Part shown: positions 1-13,300 of the stretch, in pieces | How positions within the stretch are numbered: the first letter of the stretch is position 1 | How the letters are laid out: each line of letters opens with the position of its first letter | NCBI GenBank assembly: GCA_026874595.1 | Contig: CM049313.1 | Span: 63,986,159-64,050,158, forward strand | Origin: Sipunculus nudus | Lineage: Eukaryota > Annelida > Sipuncula > Golfingiida > Sipunculidae | DNA: 64,000 nucleotides | Direction of reading: 5' to 3' | The notes under the pieces: generated by a model | What the model saw: only the letters and a program-made list of their open reading frames with translations | The model's database searches: none | What the model was told of the DNA's origin: nothing | Made by a program: the position numbers and the translations under genes

Positions 1-1000
1 AAAGCCTACTTTAAACCCATTTGCGGCATTATTTAGCAATGATTATTTGTTTAAAACGTAAAATGAATAAAAAGCTGACATCGTAAGGAGTCACACAATG
101 GCAGACGATCGTTTTAAAATCAAGTTTGAGTGCCGCCATGTGCTGAAACGCCCCGGTATTCTGCTAAGAATATTTTGAACGGCTGTACGCGGTGGGTGGT
201 AAACAGAACAGCCACCTCTTTCGTCCCAGCGTGCCTTGCGTGAACACTGCCTTGACAAAATGGCTCCCCACACGGAAACTTTCTTCAGGAAAAAAAACTT
301 GCTTACCCCGACTGGCCACTTTAATTTTACCTTAAAATCACTCGTTATCAAGAGTCATGTTTCCTATACGTGCGTATCCCGACAAGGTAACTTCAATTAC
401 TTAGATATTTAGTTAAGCTGACCAGCGATGTTTTCAAACGCGCCAGCAAATTGTGACATGGAGCGATGTCAACGTACGATGTGACGATGATAATACCGAA
501 GTAACCGGTATGAAAATGATTTGAATCTTCCGAGTTATTCCAGAAAATGGTATTTTCATCAAAAATTTTAGAATTAAAATATACAGTGACTTGAAATAGA
601 TCAGCAGAATATTTTTTCCAAAATATAATGACAAATCAGTAGCAAACAAGAATACGGCACGGAATATAAAATCTGTATAAACAGGCAGAGGTTCACCGGC
701 CCTTGCGTCTTCCCAAACTTCATGCTTGAGTGACCCTGCAAAAAAGTGTTATGATGTGTTTAAATAAAATGCATAAGGAATTTAAAAGTGGACAGGAATG
801 GCCGAGTCACAACCTACGCGTGTTCATTTCTAGATGATAGCTTGATTGTGTCTTTTGTCAAATCATTCCGTAGCGAAAGTTGGTGCGGTTTTAAAGGGGG
901 TTCTTAGTATTTGAGCCCCTCGCGATGTCTCGCCTGGATTTTCGGCGAAGTCTGGGTGCGGTTTTAATCGGAAGTGCGGTTTTAAGTGGAGATTTTACGG
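1..1000. mobile_element. D1: right part of a TA-target DNA transposon
   Basis: Positions 1-690 closely match 35835-36555 inside element D2 (same order, few differences). The segment ends at about 1000 with ATTTTACGG followed by TA; read in reverse this is TACCGTAAAATCTCC, resembling the D2 end TACCGTAAATCTTG. GTGCGGTTTTAA motifs near the end correspond to the CCGCACC motifs inside the D2 end. The left end is outside the window. No transposase frame is visible. Confidence 0.6.
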
Positions 1001-1002
1001 TA

Positions 1003-1677
1003 CTCATAGATAATGTCACTAATGCAATTTTCCTTGAGTGTTACCTTAGCCGTCCACAAAATTTCATCAAAATCTTTTAAAATCCTTTGTGTAACATTGG
1101 TAACACACAAATCCACCAACCAAGGGAGAAACATAATACCTCACCACTGGACAGAGTTATAATAATCATACATTGTACACTGATCTTCTAAATTGAACCA
1201 CCTATATACAGTGAGATGATGTTTGCTTACTTTAAATATTCAGCTAAAATTGAAGACAAATCAAGTTTAAGATATCAAATTACTGCTGATGAAAATAAAT
1301 ATTTGAAAGACTGCATGCTAAGGCATATGGGACAAGATATATTGAAAGCTATGATAGCTATAAATACATTGCAGGTTTCAGGATTCATTCCCATACCAAC
1401 ATAACAATGAATTTAGGAAAGTTAGTACTGGTAACAGTGAACTGTACAAGGGGATACAGTTGATAGTAGTCTATGACCATGGCAACTCAGTAAGAATGTA
1501 GATCATATACAGCTGATGTATTATATCTGAGGCCTGTGAACTGTGAGATCCCATAAACTTGTTCCAATTATCGATTGTTTACCTTTCATTCAATTCTTAC
1601 TTAAGTAATAAATTTTAGACTTTTTTTTTTCAATTTACCAAAATAGATGTCAGTAAATTCCAGCAAATAAAAGAAAT
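1003..1677. other. AT-rich non-coding stretch
   Basis: AT-rich intron or 3' flank of the MYO9 part seen here, between D1 and the H repeat. I see only short chance ORFs and no splice-flanked coding segment. Confidence 0.4.
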
Positions 1678-2000
1678 GTAGCTCCCCCCCTGTTTGGTGC
1701 CGCCATATATGTTTTTTTGCAAGTGGTCCATAAACAAACGTTTACAGTAGGTGCCACCATATATGTTTCTTTGCGAGTGGAGTGGCCCACAAACAAATGT
1801 TTACAGTAGATTTAAGGCACATAAGCGATCCAGAGCTTATACATCAGAAAATGCTGTGTGTCACACTTTAAAGCTCACATACGACTTTCAGATGGTACAT
1901 GCAAAAATAAATAATCAAAATGAATCGATTCAGAGGAAACAATTGATTACAATTTAACTAAGAGCTTGTAATTCAATGCATTGACTCCTTGATGCCTTTT
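1678..2000 (+). repeat. dispersed repeat H, copy 1
   Basis: Similar over about 300 bp to 12955-13225 (same strand) and, in reverse, to 19195-19480. Shared landmarks are ATATGTTTCT followed by GCAAGTGGAGTGG (variants), then GATTACAATTTAACT and TTCAATG near the end. This copy holds an internal duplication of about 65 bp at its start. Class not determined. Confidence 0.55.
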
Positions 2001-4170
2001 TTCACCCCTAAAATATTTGATATCTATCTTCAGTTTCTGGGGTCATGGTTGACACTACTATGAGAACAGACATATTAGAATTAGCACTAACAGTATAAAA
2101 TGCTATTATGAAAACCCAGTGAGCCCCAGTAAGGACAAAGACAGCACGAATCTGGACAGGACAAGATGAGATAAGTGGTACAAAGAAGCCATTACAGCAT
2201 GACCATGAAGACAGCCTCAAGGAGGATCTGATTTACCATGGTGGATGGATGCTCGTACGTCGTTACCGTGGTTCCTTTAACAGTCCCCTGTATAATCAGT
2301 TATATCATTGATTCACAAGCATCTATATATAATGATCATTCATAATAAAAATACCCATAACAGATCTTTTTCCAGTTCTGTAATTATAATATAAGACTTG
2401 GGGTTGGGTGAAGAAGCTGGAGGGGGGAACTTGCTCTATAAAACAAGGGACCTATGGGTCACGGCGCTCAGCTGATATATATGATAAAAAAATATGATTT
2501 AGAAATGAGGCACATGCTGGTTTTATATGGTAATAAAAATAAGCTGTATTACGAGTTGTTGTTGTTTAGCTTATGTATGATTTTGATAGTACCTTTGGAG
2601 ACAGGAAAGAGGATTAATTTCATTTATTTCATTAACAAATGGAGTTGGATTGTCACACAGATTTTGACTTGGCCTATAACTTATAAGCAGAACATATAAT
2701 ATAAGAGTTTAACTATTTATTAAAAAAATTACAAATATTGTCCTTAATATAATTTTTATTAAAAATAATAAGAGAATAGTATGATTTTTTTTCAAATAAA
2801 ATATAACTGAAATGATTATTAAAATAATATTAAAGAATATATTCATGAATGCATTCATGAATACATTTTGAAAATATTTGCACTGGTATTCATATACTTT
2901 CATTTTTACCTGAATTCCCATTCTTATGAAAGAAATTTTATAATGGAGTACATATTCATATTCGTGTTAAAATAAAATTGCAAAGTATTCGCACCATGTC
3001 TGGTATTAATTCAGTTTTCACCAAACAATGATGTTGAGAATCCAGAATATACAAAATTCACACATTTAAATAATGATCATAAATACCTGGTTTTATGGCT
3101 TTTATTTATATTAAAAAAAAAAAAATGTAATATATTCATTTTGGAATTATTTCACATCAATGTACACACTAGACACAGTAGGAATCTAGATTAATATTAT
3201 CAACTGCATCTTTGTCTATCATTTATTTCCTTCATATGATCCCTAATGATTAGTAATGAATAATATGATTTACTTTATCATTAAAAAAAAACAACTGAAA
3301 AATACCATAGGTGACTGCATGGTGTTATTTGGAATACGTGACATTCTATCCATCGATACAAGATTCTTATATCATTGGTAACTGCAAGTTTATTTCCTGT
3401 TATTATCAACTAACTAATTCCTTTTCTATTTTTCTTTAATTTGTTATCAAAAACCAATAAAAATGTATTAATTTTTTGTTTATTGTTATGTTGTTGGTTA
3501 AAACTACTAGATGAGTTGGGTTGGACACCTGGATCAACTGTGGCTGGCCATTATAAGCTGCCTGGACGCCTCAGTTTATGCCTAGCCTCAAGCATGCATA
3601 ATTTGCTGAAAGTTCAACAAGGTCAACATACAGGTGACTCAAGAGGTGCTACAGAGAGCCAAGGTCTTACATGGTCTCATAAAAACATCAATAAAAGCGA
3701 CAATTTTTGGCCAATTTCTTTCAGCTTTTCAAACTAAAAAGCTGAAATCTTTGTGTGCATGATATGAAAATTATATCAACAGTACTCACAGGAAACAAAC
3801 ATGCCATGGTCAAAGTTGGGCAAAATTTAAGGTACCAATTTTTTATTTTTGTTAATATTTTAAAAAATTTAAAAGATTTTGATCTAATTTTGGGTATACA
3901 ATTTAATTTTGATTAATTAAAGTTATATTACTGGAAAAAAGTTTATAGCTTTAACATATTTTGTGTTAAGTGATCAAATATTTTTCCTGATTTTTTACAC
4001 AATGCATTATGTTTGGGCCCATAACTTTTTAAATTTGTATAATACAGACATAATTTTTGGCATGTATATAGGAACTATATAGAGGAATAATTATGGTAAA
4101 TATGAGGAAAAACAGATAAGTGGTTTTGATATTAGGTAGTCCTGAAGTGTAAAAATAGGTTTTTAATAAA

Positions 4171-5867
4171 CTAGATGTGTCGGAACAACACGAATGCCCC
4201 CGCCTTGGGCAAATTAGAAACATTTGTAAAATTTGGTAAATTTTTAAGTTAAGGAGGTGTCGTATGGTCAAAAGTAGGTCAACAAGGGCAAAATGCTAAC
4301 TTGATTTGTAACAGGTCACTATCAAGCAACACACCAAAAATCATGCCAGGATATGCAGGCATTGTGAAAAAAAGTCCATACATGTGCATTTTCCATAAAA
4401 ATTTCTGTCTTTCATGACATTTTCTATGTTTAGGAGCCGTAAAAAAATCAAAAGTAGGTCAACCGGGATGAAACGCAAACTCGATCTGTAACTGTCATTA
4501 TCTGCCAACACAAAAAAAATCAGGGTGGTATCTGCAGGCATTAAGGAAAAAAAGTCAGTACATATGCACCTTTTTATGAAATTTTCTATGTTAGAGCACC
4601 GTCAAACGGTCAAAAATAGGTCAACTGGGACAAAACGTGAACTTGATCTGTAACTGGTCATTATCTGCCTACACACCAAAAATCAGGCCCGTATCTGCAG
4701 GCACTGCGAAAAAAAGTCCATACATGTGCACCTTTTTATGAAATTTTCTATGTTAGAGCACCGTCAAACGGTCAAAAATAGGTCAACTGGGACAAAACGT
4801 GAACTTGATCTGTAACTGGTCTATATCTGCCCACACACCAAAAATCAGGCCAATATCTGCAGGTACTGTGAAGAAAAGTCTGTACAAGTGTATTTGTCAT
4901 GAAAATATATATTTTACATGAAATTTTCTAAGTTTAGGAGCTGTAAAACAGTCAAAAGTAGGTCAACCGGGACGAAACACAAACTCCATCTGTAACTGGT
5001 CAATATCTGCCGACCAAAAATGAGGCCAATATCTGCAGGCATTGCGAAAAAAAGTCCGTACATGTGGATTTGTCATGAAATTTCATATTTTTCATGAAAT
5101 TTTTAAAGTTCAGGAGCCGTAAAACGGTCAAAAGTAGGTCAACTGGGACAAAACGCGAACTCTATCTGTAACTGGTCTATATCTGCCCACACACCAAAAA
5201 TCAGGCCAATATCTGCAGGCATTGCGAAAAAAGTCCGTACATGTGTATTTGTCATGAAATTTCATATTTTTCATGAAATTTTCTATGTTCAGGAGCTGTA
5301 AAACAGTCAAAAGTAGGTCAACCAGGACGAAACACAAACTCGATCTGTAACTGGTCTATATCTGCCCACACACCAAAAATGAGGCCAATATCTGCAGGCA
5401 CTGTGAAAAAAAGTCCATACATGTGTATTTGTCATGAAATTTCATATTTTTCATGAAATTTTCTATGTTCAGGAGCCGTAAAACGGTCAAAAGTAGGTCA
5501 ACCAGGACGAAACGTGAACTCGATCTGTAACTGGTCTATATCTGCCCACACACCAAAAATCAGGCCAATATCGGAAGGCCTTGCGAAAAAAAGTCCGTAC
5601 ATGTGTATCTGTCATGAATATTTCTATTTTTCATGAAAATTTCTAAGTTTAGGAGCCGTAAAACGGTCAAAAATAGGTCAACCGGGACGAAACGTGAACT
5701 CGATCTGTTACTGGTCTATATCTGCCCACACACCAAAAATCAGGCCAATATCTGCAGGCATTGCGAAAAAAAGTCCGTACAACTGTTTGATTTCGGAATG
5801 ACGGAAGGACGGAATGACGGACATGGGTAATACTATATGCCCCGGCCACTTTGTGGCGGGGGCATAA
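4171..5867 (+). mobile_element. B1: family B element with about nine 180-bp tandem repeats, nested in A1
   Basis: Starts CTAGATGTGTCGGAA with a short hairpin, then ATGCCCCCGCC, and ends with a hairpin at 5837-5865 (arm ATGCCCCgGCCAC, loop TTT). The body is about nine copies of a monomer carrying CAAAAGTAGGTCAAC, at about 4267, 4448, 4609, 4771, 4951, 5128, 5307, 5487 and 5667 (mostly near 180 bp apart). The uninterrupted A sequence at about 12710-12726 shows the empty site: TTAATA followed by A residues. Confidence 0.8.
4230..5790 (+). repeat. 180-bp satellite-like array in B1
   Basis: Monomers share CCGTAAAACGG (a short inverted repeat), TAGGTCAACCGGGA, CTGTAACTGGTC, AATATCTGCAGGCATTGCG and GTCATGAAATTT. 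The third and fourth units are shorter (about 160 bp). Confidence 0.85.
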
Positions 5868-6038
5868 AAATTGAGGTTTTTCCTTAATTTCTCGAAGGAA
5901 CGAAGTCGCAAAGACCCAGTTTTCGGCTTGGTAGGAGATCTTGGGGACATCTAACATTATGCTGAATTTTGGATTCCTAGGTCTTATGGTTTCAAAACGT
6001 GCCACATCTACGGACGGACGGACAATGGACCACGACTA

Positions 6039-6069
6039 TAGCTCAGATGACTTATAGTCAGCTGAGCTA
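6039..6069 (+). repeat. terminal hairpin of A1
   Basis: 14-bp stem with one mismatch around loop TAT. The identical hairpin closes A2 (12920-12950) and A4 (35713-35743); A5 (54396-54426) has one further change. Confidence 0.8.
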
Positions 6070-6133
6070 ATAATGGGTCGAATTTTGCCCCCTCTGCATT
6101 CCCACTCTGCATTCAACCTATTATGACATTAAG

Positions 6134-6351
6134 ACTTATTTTATCGTCGCCATGTATCCATTGCCAGCAAAGTGGATACCAGCCCAGCAAGAAGTGGACA
6201 GAGCCATAGTTGTTACATTTCATTTTGAGTGATAGCTCGCTGACCCAGCAATATGCAGCTTATCTGAGCCAGTGTCCTATACAAGCCGGTTGATGGGCTG
6301 GCGAGCTGTCACTCAAAACAAAAGAGTACATGGCCATGATAAAATAAATTT
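6134..6351. mobile_element. foldback MITE
   Basis: Outer inverted arms TTATTTTATCgtcGCCATGTA (about 6138) and its reverse complement near 6330-6347, and inner arms TTTTGAGTGATAGCTCGC (about 6222) mirrored at about 6298-6318. About 220 bp, non-coding, strongly self-complementary. Superfamily unknown. Confidence 0.6.
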
Positions 6352-7202
6352 CTTGTTCCTTATACATATTCACTTAACTTTATACATCAAACTTTGTACT
6401 GCATGCCATGATACAATGCATTACACAAGACAGCAGGACCAGTGACATGATGTGCGTAAGACAGACGATGTCACAGAGATAAAATCAGCTTACTGAAGCT
6501 TTGTGGTCAGACAGTGAACCATAGCAACTACTGTGCAAGTCCCGAGGGTGCATCACCTGCATTTAAGAAAGTTAAGTGCATGTTGTTACTTTTCCCAAAC
6601 CAGTCTCCTTGTGCAGTGGTTATACTGTGGATTCACTTTTGATTCCTTCCATGGTAACCATCGCTCACTATAGCATGGTTTGCTGGCTTCTGCCACCAGG
6701 AATTTGGGGGCCAAGAATGTACAGACCCAGACTGATTTTGTTCAATTAAAACTATGAAACTAAGAATAAAACTAAATAAAAGCACCTTTTTCCCCAATTT
6801 TTACTGTTTCATATTACATAAAAACAAAACTTATCTGTACACTGAAAAATTTAGAACATAAAATAAAAATTTTTTAATAGGTTTGAAAAGCCTGATCAAG
6901 GCTTATTGTATACTCCTGAGACTGGGCTTGTGAGCTGAATTTAGTGAAGGAAGAATCATATAAAACAATATTTGCTTCATAAAATCTGAATAAAATGTGA
7001 GTATCATGGAACAACTTGGTACCCAAAACAATACTCTGGCTTATAAAATATTAAAAATCTAACCATGACCTGAATGTGGACTGTGAACATGGTTAATACT
7101 ATGTATGACTTTTGATATGAGACTTTAAAAATTTGACATTAAGTAAAAAAGACTGATATCCCAATAGTATCTCAAGGTTAACAACCAACACTTGGTACTT
7201 AC
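6352..7202. other. unassigned intron sequence 3' of exon 18
   Basis: No coding segment, SINE or TIR pair recognised; AT-rich with a few short homopolymer runs. Confidence 0.4.
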
Positions 7203-7313
7203 AGATATAGCGAGCCGGTAGTTGTAGCCAGATTGTCTGATCTTTACCGTGGCCAGCATCCCTGTGTACCGCAACTGCCTCAGCACACAATCCTTGTCAA
7301 AGAGGCATGGTGC
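7203..7313 (-). CDS. MYO9: MYO9 exon 18: SH1 helix
   Basis: 111 bp (37 codons), acceptor TTTCAG, donor GTAAGT. Encodes [20 protein letters not shown] and [13 protein letters not shown], the SH2/SH1 helices that lead into the converter. No further motor exon was recognised between 7202 and 1, so the gene continues out of the window. Confidence 0.95.
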
Positions 7314-10300
7314 CTGAAAATACAATACAGCAGCTGATCAAACTCTTCCAGGAAGGGGAATGGCAAATATTCTAAACACCCGGAGGAAATAATTCCAGCA
7401 AAAGTTATCTGTATCATCCATAGTGTTATCATCATATGTCAGTTATGCTGGTCAAAATAGCTGTCATTTGCTTTAGTTTAATACCTAGCCTGTTTCAAAG
7501 TTAGATGCACTATTAACAACTAGTTCAAATTATTACCAAATTAAAATGTGTATGGCAAACCCCAGACAAGTCAGTTATCTGTGGGCCCTATAAATTCAAC
7601 ACAACAAGGTTTACCTGTAGATGTATTCAAGTACTTAAGCACAGGTGAGAATCTACAGAGTGATAGTGTTAACCAAAATCATCAATAATTTTCTATTTGT
7701 GATAAAGCAAATTTTAATTAAAATACTGAAATATAAAGAAAGGCAAACTTTATTAGCTCACATATTTAACACTAGATGTTTCGGAAAGACAGGAATGCCC
7801 CCACCTGGGGCAAATGGAAACATTTGTTAAATTTTGTAAAATTTTTTAAGTTCAGGAGGTGTCGTATGGTCAAAAGTAGGTCAACAAGGGCAAAATGCAA
7901 ACATGTTCTGTAACGGGTCATTATCAAGCAACACACCTAAAATCAGGCCAGTATCTGCAGGCATTGTAAAAAAAAAGTCCATACATGTGCATTTTTCATA
8001 AAAATTTCTGTCTTTCATGAAATTTTCTATGTTCAGGATCTGTCATATGGTCAAAAATAGATCAACTGGGACAAAACACGAACTTGATCTGTAAGTGGTC
8101 ATTATGCGCCCACAGACCAAACATTAGGCCAGTATCTGTAAGCACTGCATTGCGAAACTAGGATATTACCAAAAGCTGATAATCAGTTATAAATTTAAAT
8201 TGGAGAGGTATGTACCATGTTTCATAACAATCCACCATATGGTGCCTGAGATAAAAGCTTTTGAGTGTTTTTGTATAATCAGCTCTAAAATGTAGAAAAA
8301 TGGGTCAAGGTCACTCATCTTCGAACTTGACAGAGATTTTATCGATATACATATTCACTGATGAAATAAAATTGCAATGGTGAATCCGACATACAGATGG
8401 ACAGACAGGGTGACGACAATAGCCCATCAGCCTATGAGCTGAGGGCTAAAACGGCTGTACATGTACATTTGTCATGAAAATTTATATTTTTCTTGAAATT
8501 TTCTATGTTTAGGAGCCATAAAAAAAATCAAAAGTAGGCCAACCGGGAGGAAACGCAAACTCTATCTGTAACTGGTCTATATCTGCCCACATACCAAAAA
8601 TCAGGCCAATATCTGCAGGCATTGCAAAAAAAAGTCTGTACATGTGTATTTGTCATGAAAATTTCTATTTTTCATGAAATTTTCTAAGTTAAAGAGCTGT
8701 AAAACAACGGTCAAAAGTAGGTCAACTGGGACAAAACGCGAACTCAATCTGTAACTGGTCATTATCTGCCCATACACCAAAAATCAGGCCAATATCTGCA
8801 GGCATTGCAAAAAAAAGTCTGTACATGTGTATTTGTCATGAAAATTTCTATATTTCATTTTCATAAGTTTAGTAGCCGTAAAATGGTCAAAAGTAGGTCA
8901 ACTGGGACGAAACGCGAACTCGATCTGTAACTGGTCATTATCTGCACACACACCAAAAATCAGGCCAATATCTGCAGGCATTGCGAAAAAAAGTCTGTAC
9001 ATATGTATTTGTCATGAAATTTTCTAAGTTAAGGAGCCATAAAATGGTCAAAAGTAGGTCAACCTGGATGAAACGCGAATTCGATCTGTAACTGGTCATT
9101 ATCTGCCCACACACCAAAAATCAGGCCAATATCTGCAGGCATTGCAAAAAAAGTCTGTACTTGTGTATTTGTCATGAAAATTTCTATTTTTCATGAAATT
9201 TTCTAAGTTTAGGAGCCATAAAACAGTCAAAAGTAGGTCAACCTGGACAAAGCCCGAACTCGATCTGAAACTGGTCTATATCTGTCCACACAACAAAAAT
9301 CAGGCCAATATCTGCAGGCACTGAGAAAAAAAACCGTACATGTGTATTTGTCATGAAATTTCTATTTTTCATGAAATTTTCTATGTTCAGGAGCCGTAAA
9401 ACGGTCAAAAGTAGGTCAACCAGGACGAAACGCGAACTCGATCTGTAACTGGTCTATATCTGCTCACACACCAAAAATCAGGCCAATATCTGCAGGCATT
9501 GCGAAAAAAAAGTCCGTACATGTGTACCTGTCATGAATATTTCTATTTCTCATGAAATTTTCTAAGTTTAGGAGCCGTAAAACGGTCAAAAGTAGGTCAA
9601 CCAGGACGAAACGCGAACTCGATTTGTAACTGGTCTATATCTGCTCACACACCAAAAATCAGGCCAATATCTGCAGGCATTGCGAAAAAAAGTCCGTACA
9701 TGTGTATCTGTCATGAATATTTCTATTTTTCATGAAATTTTCTAAGTTTAGGAGCCGTAAAACGGTCAAAAGTAGGTCAACTGGGAGGAAACGCGAACTC
9801 AATCTGTAACTGGTCTATATCTGCCCACACACCAAAAATCAGGCCAATATCTGCAGGCATTGCGAAAAAAAGTCCGTACAACTGTATCATTTCGAAATGA
9901 CGGACATGGGTAAAACTATATGCCCCGGCCACTTTGTGGCGGGGGCATAAAAAAGTGTGTTTCCAAAAAGGATGTTAATGAATTTCAGTAAATAAAAGAA
10001 CAAGGGACCTATGGGTCACTGTGCTCAGCTGACATTAACCTTGAAGGTAAAAATCTAAAATAATATCTAATGGAGATAAAGTGTAAGAGGAAGAGGTAAT
10101 AAAGGCCATGGTTGGTTTATATGATTGGTTTGTATTGATGAGCAAGAAATTGTTGCAAAAAATCTTTTGTGACCTGACCATGTGTATCCTAATGTTGAAA
10201 CTAAAGCATGTGAGCAGTTTGTGAACAAATGATCTGTACTATTACCATGATCATTAGTTGGTTTTTCGATTAACTGTTGACATTTCAGTAGTTTATACAT

Positions 10301-13300
10301 TTGTTCAATTGAATCTATTTTTTGTATAATATATATTATTGAATATATATGTATTTTTTTTATGAAATGTATACAGTTGAAATATAGCTAATTAACAACA
10401 TAAAACAGGGCAAACAAAGCCTGATCTCAAATTCTGCTGAGGTAGGAAAATAATGAACAAGTGTTTGTATTAAATCCTGATTTTTTTATCACATCAATTA
10501 TTTTCTAATTTAAGTTTATATTTCTATACATTTCCAATTTAATATATATCTGAATATAAAAGTTGATTCAGTTGATCTGACTTGAAAACTTGATTAAAAT
10601 CTACAGTTTTTGATCAACTGGTTTCAAATTTTTGGTGTAAACAGTTGGAATGCTAACAAAAACATGCTGTGAAAATTAAATCCACAGTACGTACAGGAAA
10701 AAAACGTGCCATGGTCAAAGTTGGGCAAAATTTAAGGTACCAATTTTTTATTTTTATTTATATTTTAAAAAATTTAAAAGATTTTACAAGTTTTATAAAT
10801 TTGTATTAAAAAAAACACTGAAAATATAAGTTAAAATATTAGAATTCTTAGTTGCAATCATTATACATCCAGAGTGTAGCTCATATTGGGTCATATTATG
10901 CATACACATATATTTTTATTATTTTTAAATCACAAATTTTTAAACTGAATTAAAAAAAAATAATGCCACAACATGGCATCTACAAGATTATTCCTTGAAT
11001 CACTATTAAAAAGTTTTGCACATTGTTTTCAGTACATGCTTAATCTTATTCACCAAAATGAAATAAGATTCTGTAAATTTGGTAAAATAAAAACATCTTT
11101 TCAAATAAAGTATACACACTGTTGGTTGAATCAGAGGGACAAACAATATCATTATGCTAATTACAATCTAAGCTTTGATTTATTCCTGGAAATAATAGTC
11201 AATTTCACACCTGGTGAAGTTTTTACTCTTCGTTATGGGAGGAATTACTTGTCTGATGAACATCCACACTTTCATAGCAATACACCACTTTGTGGACACA
11301 ATTAAATGTGCACTTTAATCATTGTAACCCTGGTGGTAAATACAAAATCTAAAATGTAGCATAGCCAAGAATAAAATGAAATAGAGAAAGTTATAACATT
11401 CATCTAGTTAATGCATCATCTAGGGGGGGGGTGTGCAGGGCAGAGGAGAAGCCTGCTAGTAGTGGCCCAGCTGAGCCAAGACAAGCTGCCTGGGGTGGGT
11501 TACATAATGCAACTGAAGGCTTTACTACTAGGTGGGCTAGATGTAAACAACACTTGACATGGTGTATGAAAACTTGAATAAAAGCTACTCTTTTCAATCA
11601 ATTCCTTTGAAATTTCAGATTTAAAAAGATTAAATCCTTATGTATATATGCTGTGAAAATTAAATCAACAGTGCTTACAGAAAAAAAGTGCCATTGCCAA
11701 AGTTGGACAAAATTTAGGGTACTGATTTTTTATTTAGTCTAATAACTTGAAAAATTTGCAAAATTCAGATCTAATTTTGGGTAAACAATCAAATCTTGAT
11801 TAAATAAAGTTATATTCCTGAAAAAAGTCTCCAGCTTCAGCAATTCTCATCTTAGGTGAGTAAATATATTTCTTGATTTTTAAAAAAGTGCATTATGTTT
11901 GGGCCCATAACTTAAAAAAACATACGCAATACTGACATCATTTCTGGCATGTATAGAAAAATATGTATAATATATATGATCAAAGTCAGATCAGTGGTTT
12001 TGATATTAGGCAGTCTTAAAGTGTAACAATGGGTTTTTAATGGAAAAATGAAGTTTTTCATTAATATCTCAAAGGAATGAAGTCCTAGTGACCAAATTCT
12101 TGGCAATTGGTAGGGGATTTTGGAGAAATCTAACTGTATGCCAAATTTAAGGAACTTAGAGCTGAAGCTCGGGAGCTGAGCTCTAGCAAACTGCATAACC
12201 CTAGCAATATGTGACATGGTGCTTGAAAACTTGAATAAAATCTACAGTTTTTGATCACCTGGTTTCAAATTTTGGGTGTTAACAGTTGATATGCTAACAA
12301 AAACATGCTTTGAAAATTAAATCCACAGCATTTACAGGAAAAAAACATGCCATGGTCAAAGTTGGGCAAAATTTAAGGTACCAATTTTTTATTTTCGCTA
12401 ATATTTTAAAGATTTTAAAAGATTTTGATCTAATTTTGGGTATACAATTTAATTTTGATTTATAAAAGTAATATTACTGGTAAAAAAGTGCTTAGCTTTT
12501 ACAAGTTTTGTGTTAAGTGATAAAATTTCTTTCCTGATTATTTACAAAATGCATTATGTTTGGGTCCATAACTTTTTTAAATTATATAATACAGACATAA
12601 TTTCTGGCAAGTACATAGGAATTATATAGAGGATTATTTATAGGAAATATGAGGAAAAACAGATGAGTGGTTTTGATATGAGGCAGTCCTGAAGTGTGAA
12701 AATAGGTTTTTAATAAAAAATTGAGGTTTTTCCTTAATTTCTCAAAGGAATGAAGACGCAAAGACCAAGTTTTTGGCTTGGTAGGAGATCTTGGGGACAT
12801 CTAACATTATGCTGAATTTCGGATTCCTAGGTCTTACGGTTTCAAAACGTGCCACATCTACGGACGGACGGACGGACGGACGGACAGACGGACGGATGAC
12901 GGACAATGGACCACGACTATAGCTCAGATGACTTATAGTCAGCTGAGCTAAAAATGTAGCTCTGACTCTGTTTAACGCCGCCTTATATGTTTCTATGCAA
13001 GTGAAGTGGTCAGCCAGCAAACATTTAAAGTAGATTGGAGACACATATGGATGAAGAGCTTCGACACTGCGAACTGCTCTGTCAGATTTGAGAGCTCACA
13101 GAGAACTTCGGGATGATGCATGCAAAAAAAATAATAATCTGAAATTAATTTATATAGAGGTTTATAATTGATTACAATTTAACTGAGGGCTTACAATTCA
13201 ATGAATTGCTCTTTGATGCATTGTTACACCCCTAGTGGAAACACATGGTCATCCTGACATCAATCATGCTCTGTTTACCTCACCTGCAGGTCCTGGATGT

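Larger units (their letters stand above)
2442..6069 (+). mobile_element. A1: family A hairpin-ended element, interrupted by B1
   Basis: Starts AACAAGGGACCTATGGGTCA and ends with a hairpin at 6039-6069 (arm TAGCTCAGaTGACT, loop TAT, one mismatch) followed by A residues. The 5' motif GCTCAGCTG at about 2468 repeats the hairpin arm. Short GGAC repeats precede the hairpin. B1 (4171-5867) interrupts it. A 78-81 codon frame near the 5' end recurs in A3 and A4 but changes amino acids as often as expected by drift, so I do not call a gene. Fits a Helentron-associated non-autonomous element. Confidence 0.75.

Noticed and set aside
2454-2699. 78-84 codon hydrophobic frame recurring in A1, A3 and A4
   Set aside because: Substitutions between copies change amino acids more often than not, and frame ends differ; the similarity is explained by recent duplication of the element.
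5667-6005. 112-codon minus-strand frame crossing B1 and A1, recurring in part at 12742
   Set aside because: It spans an insertion junction between two repeat families, so it cannot be an ancestral gene.
4230-9890. Regularly spaced repeats considered as a CRISPR array
   Set aside because: Monomers are 180 bp with no unique spacers, inside a eukaryotic mobile element.
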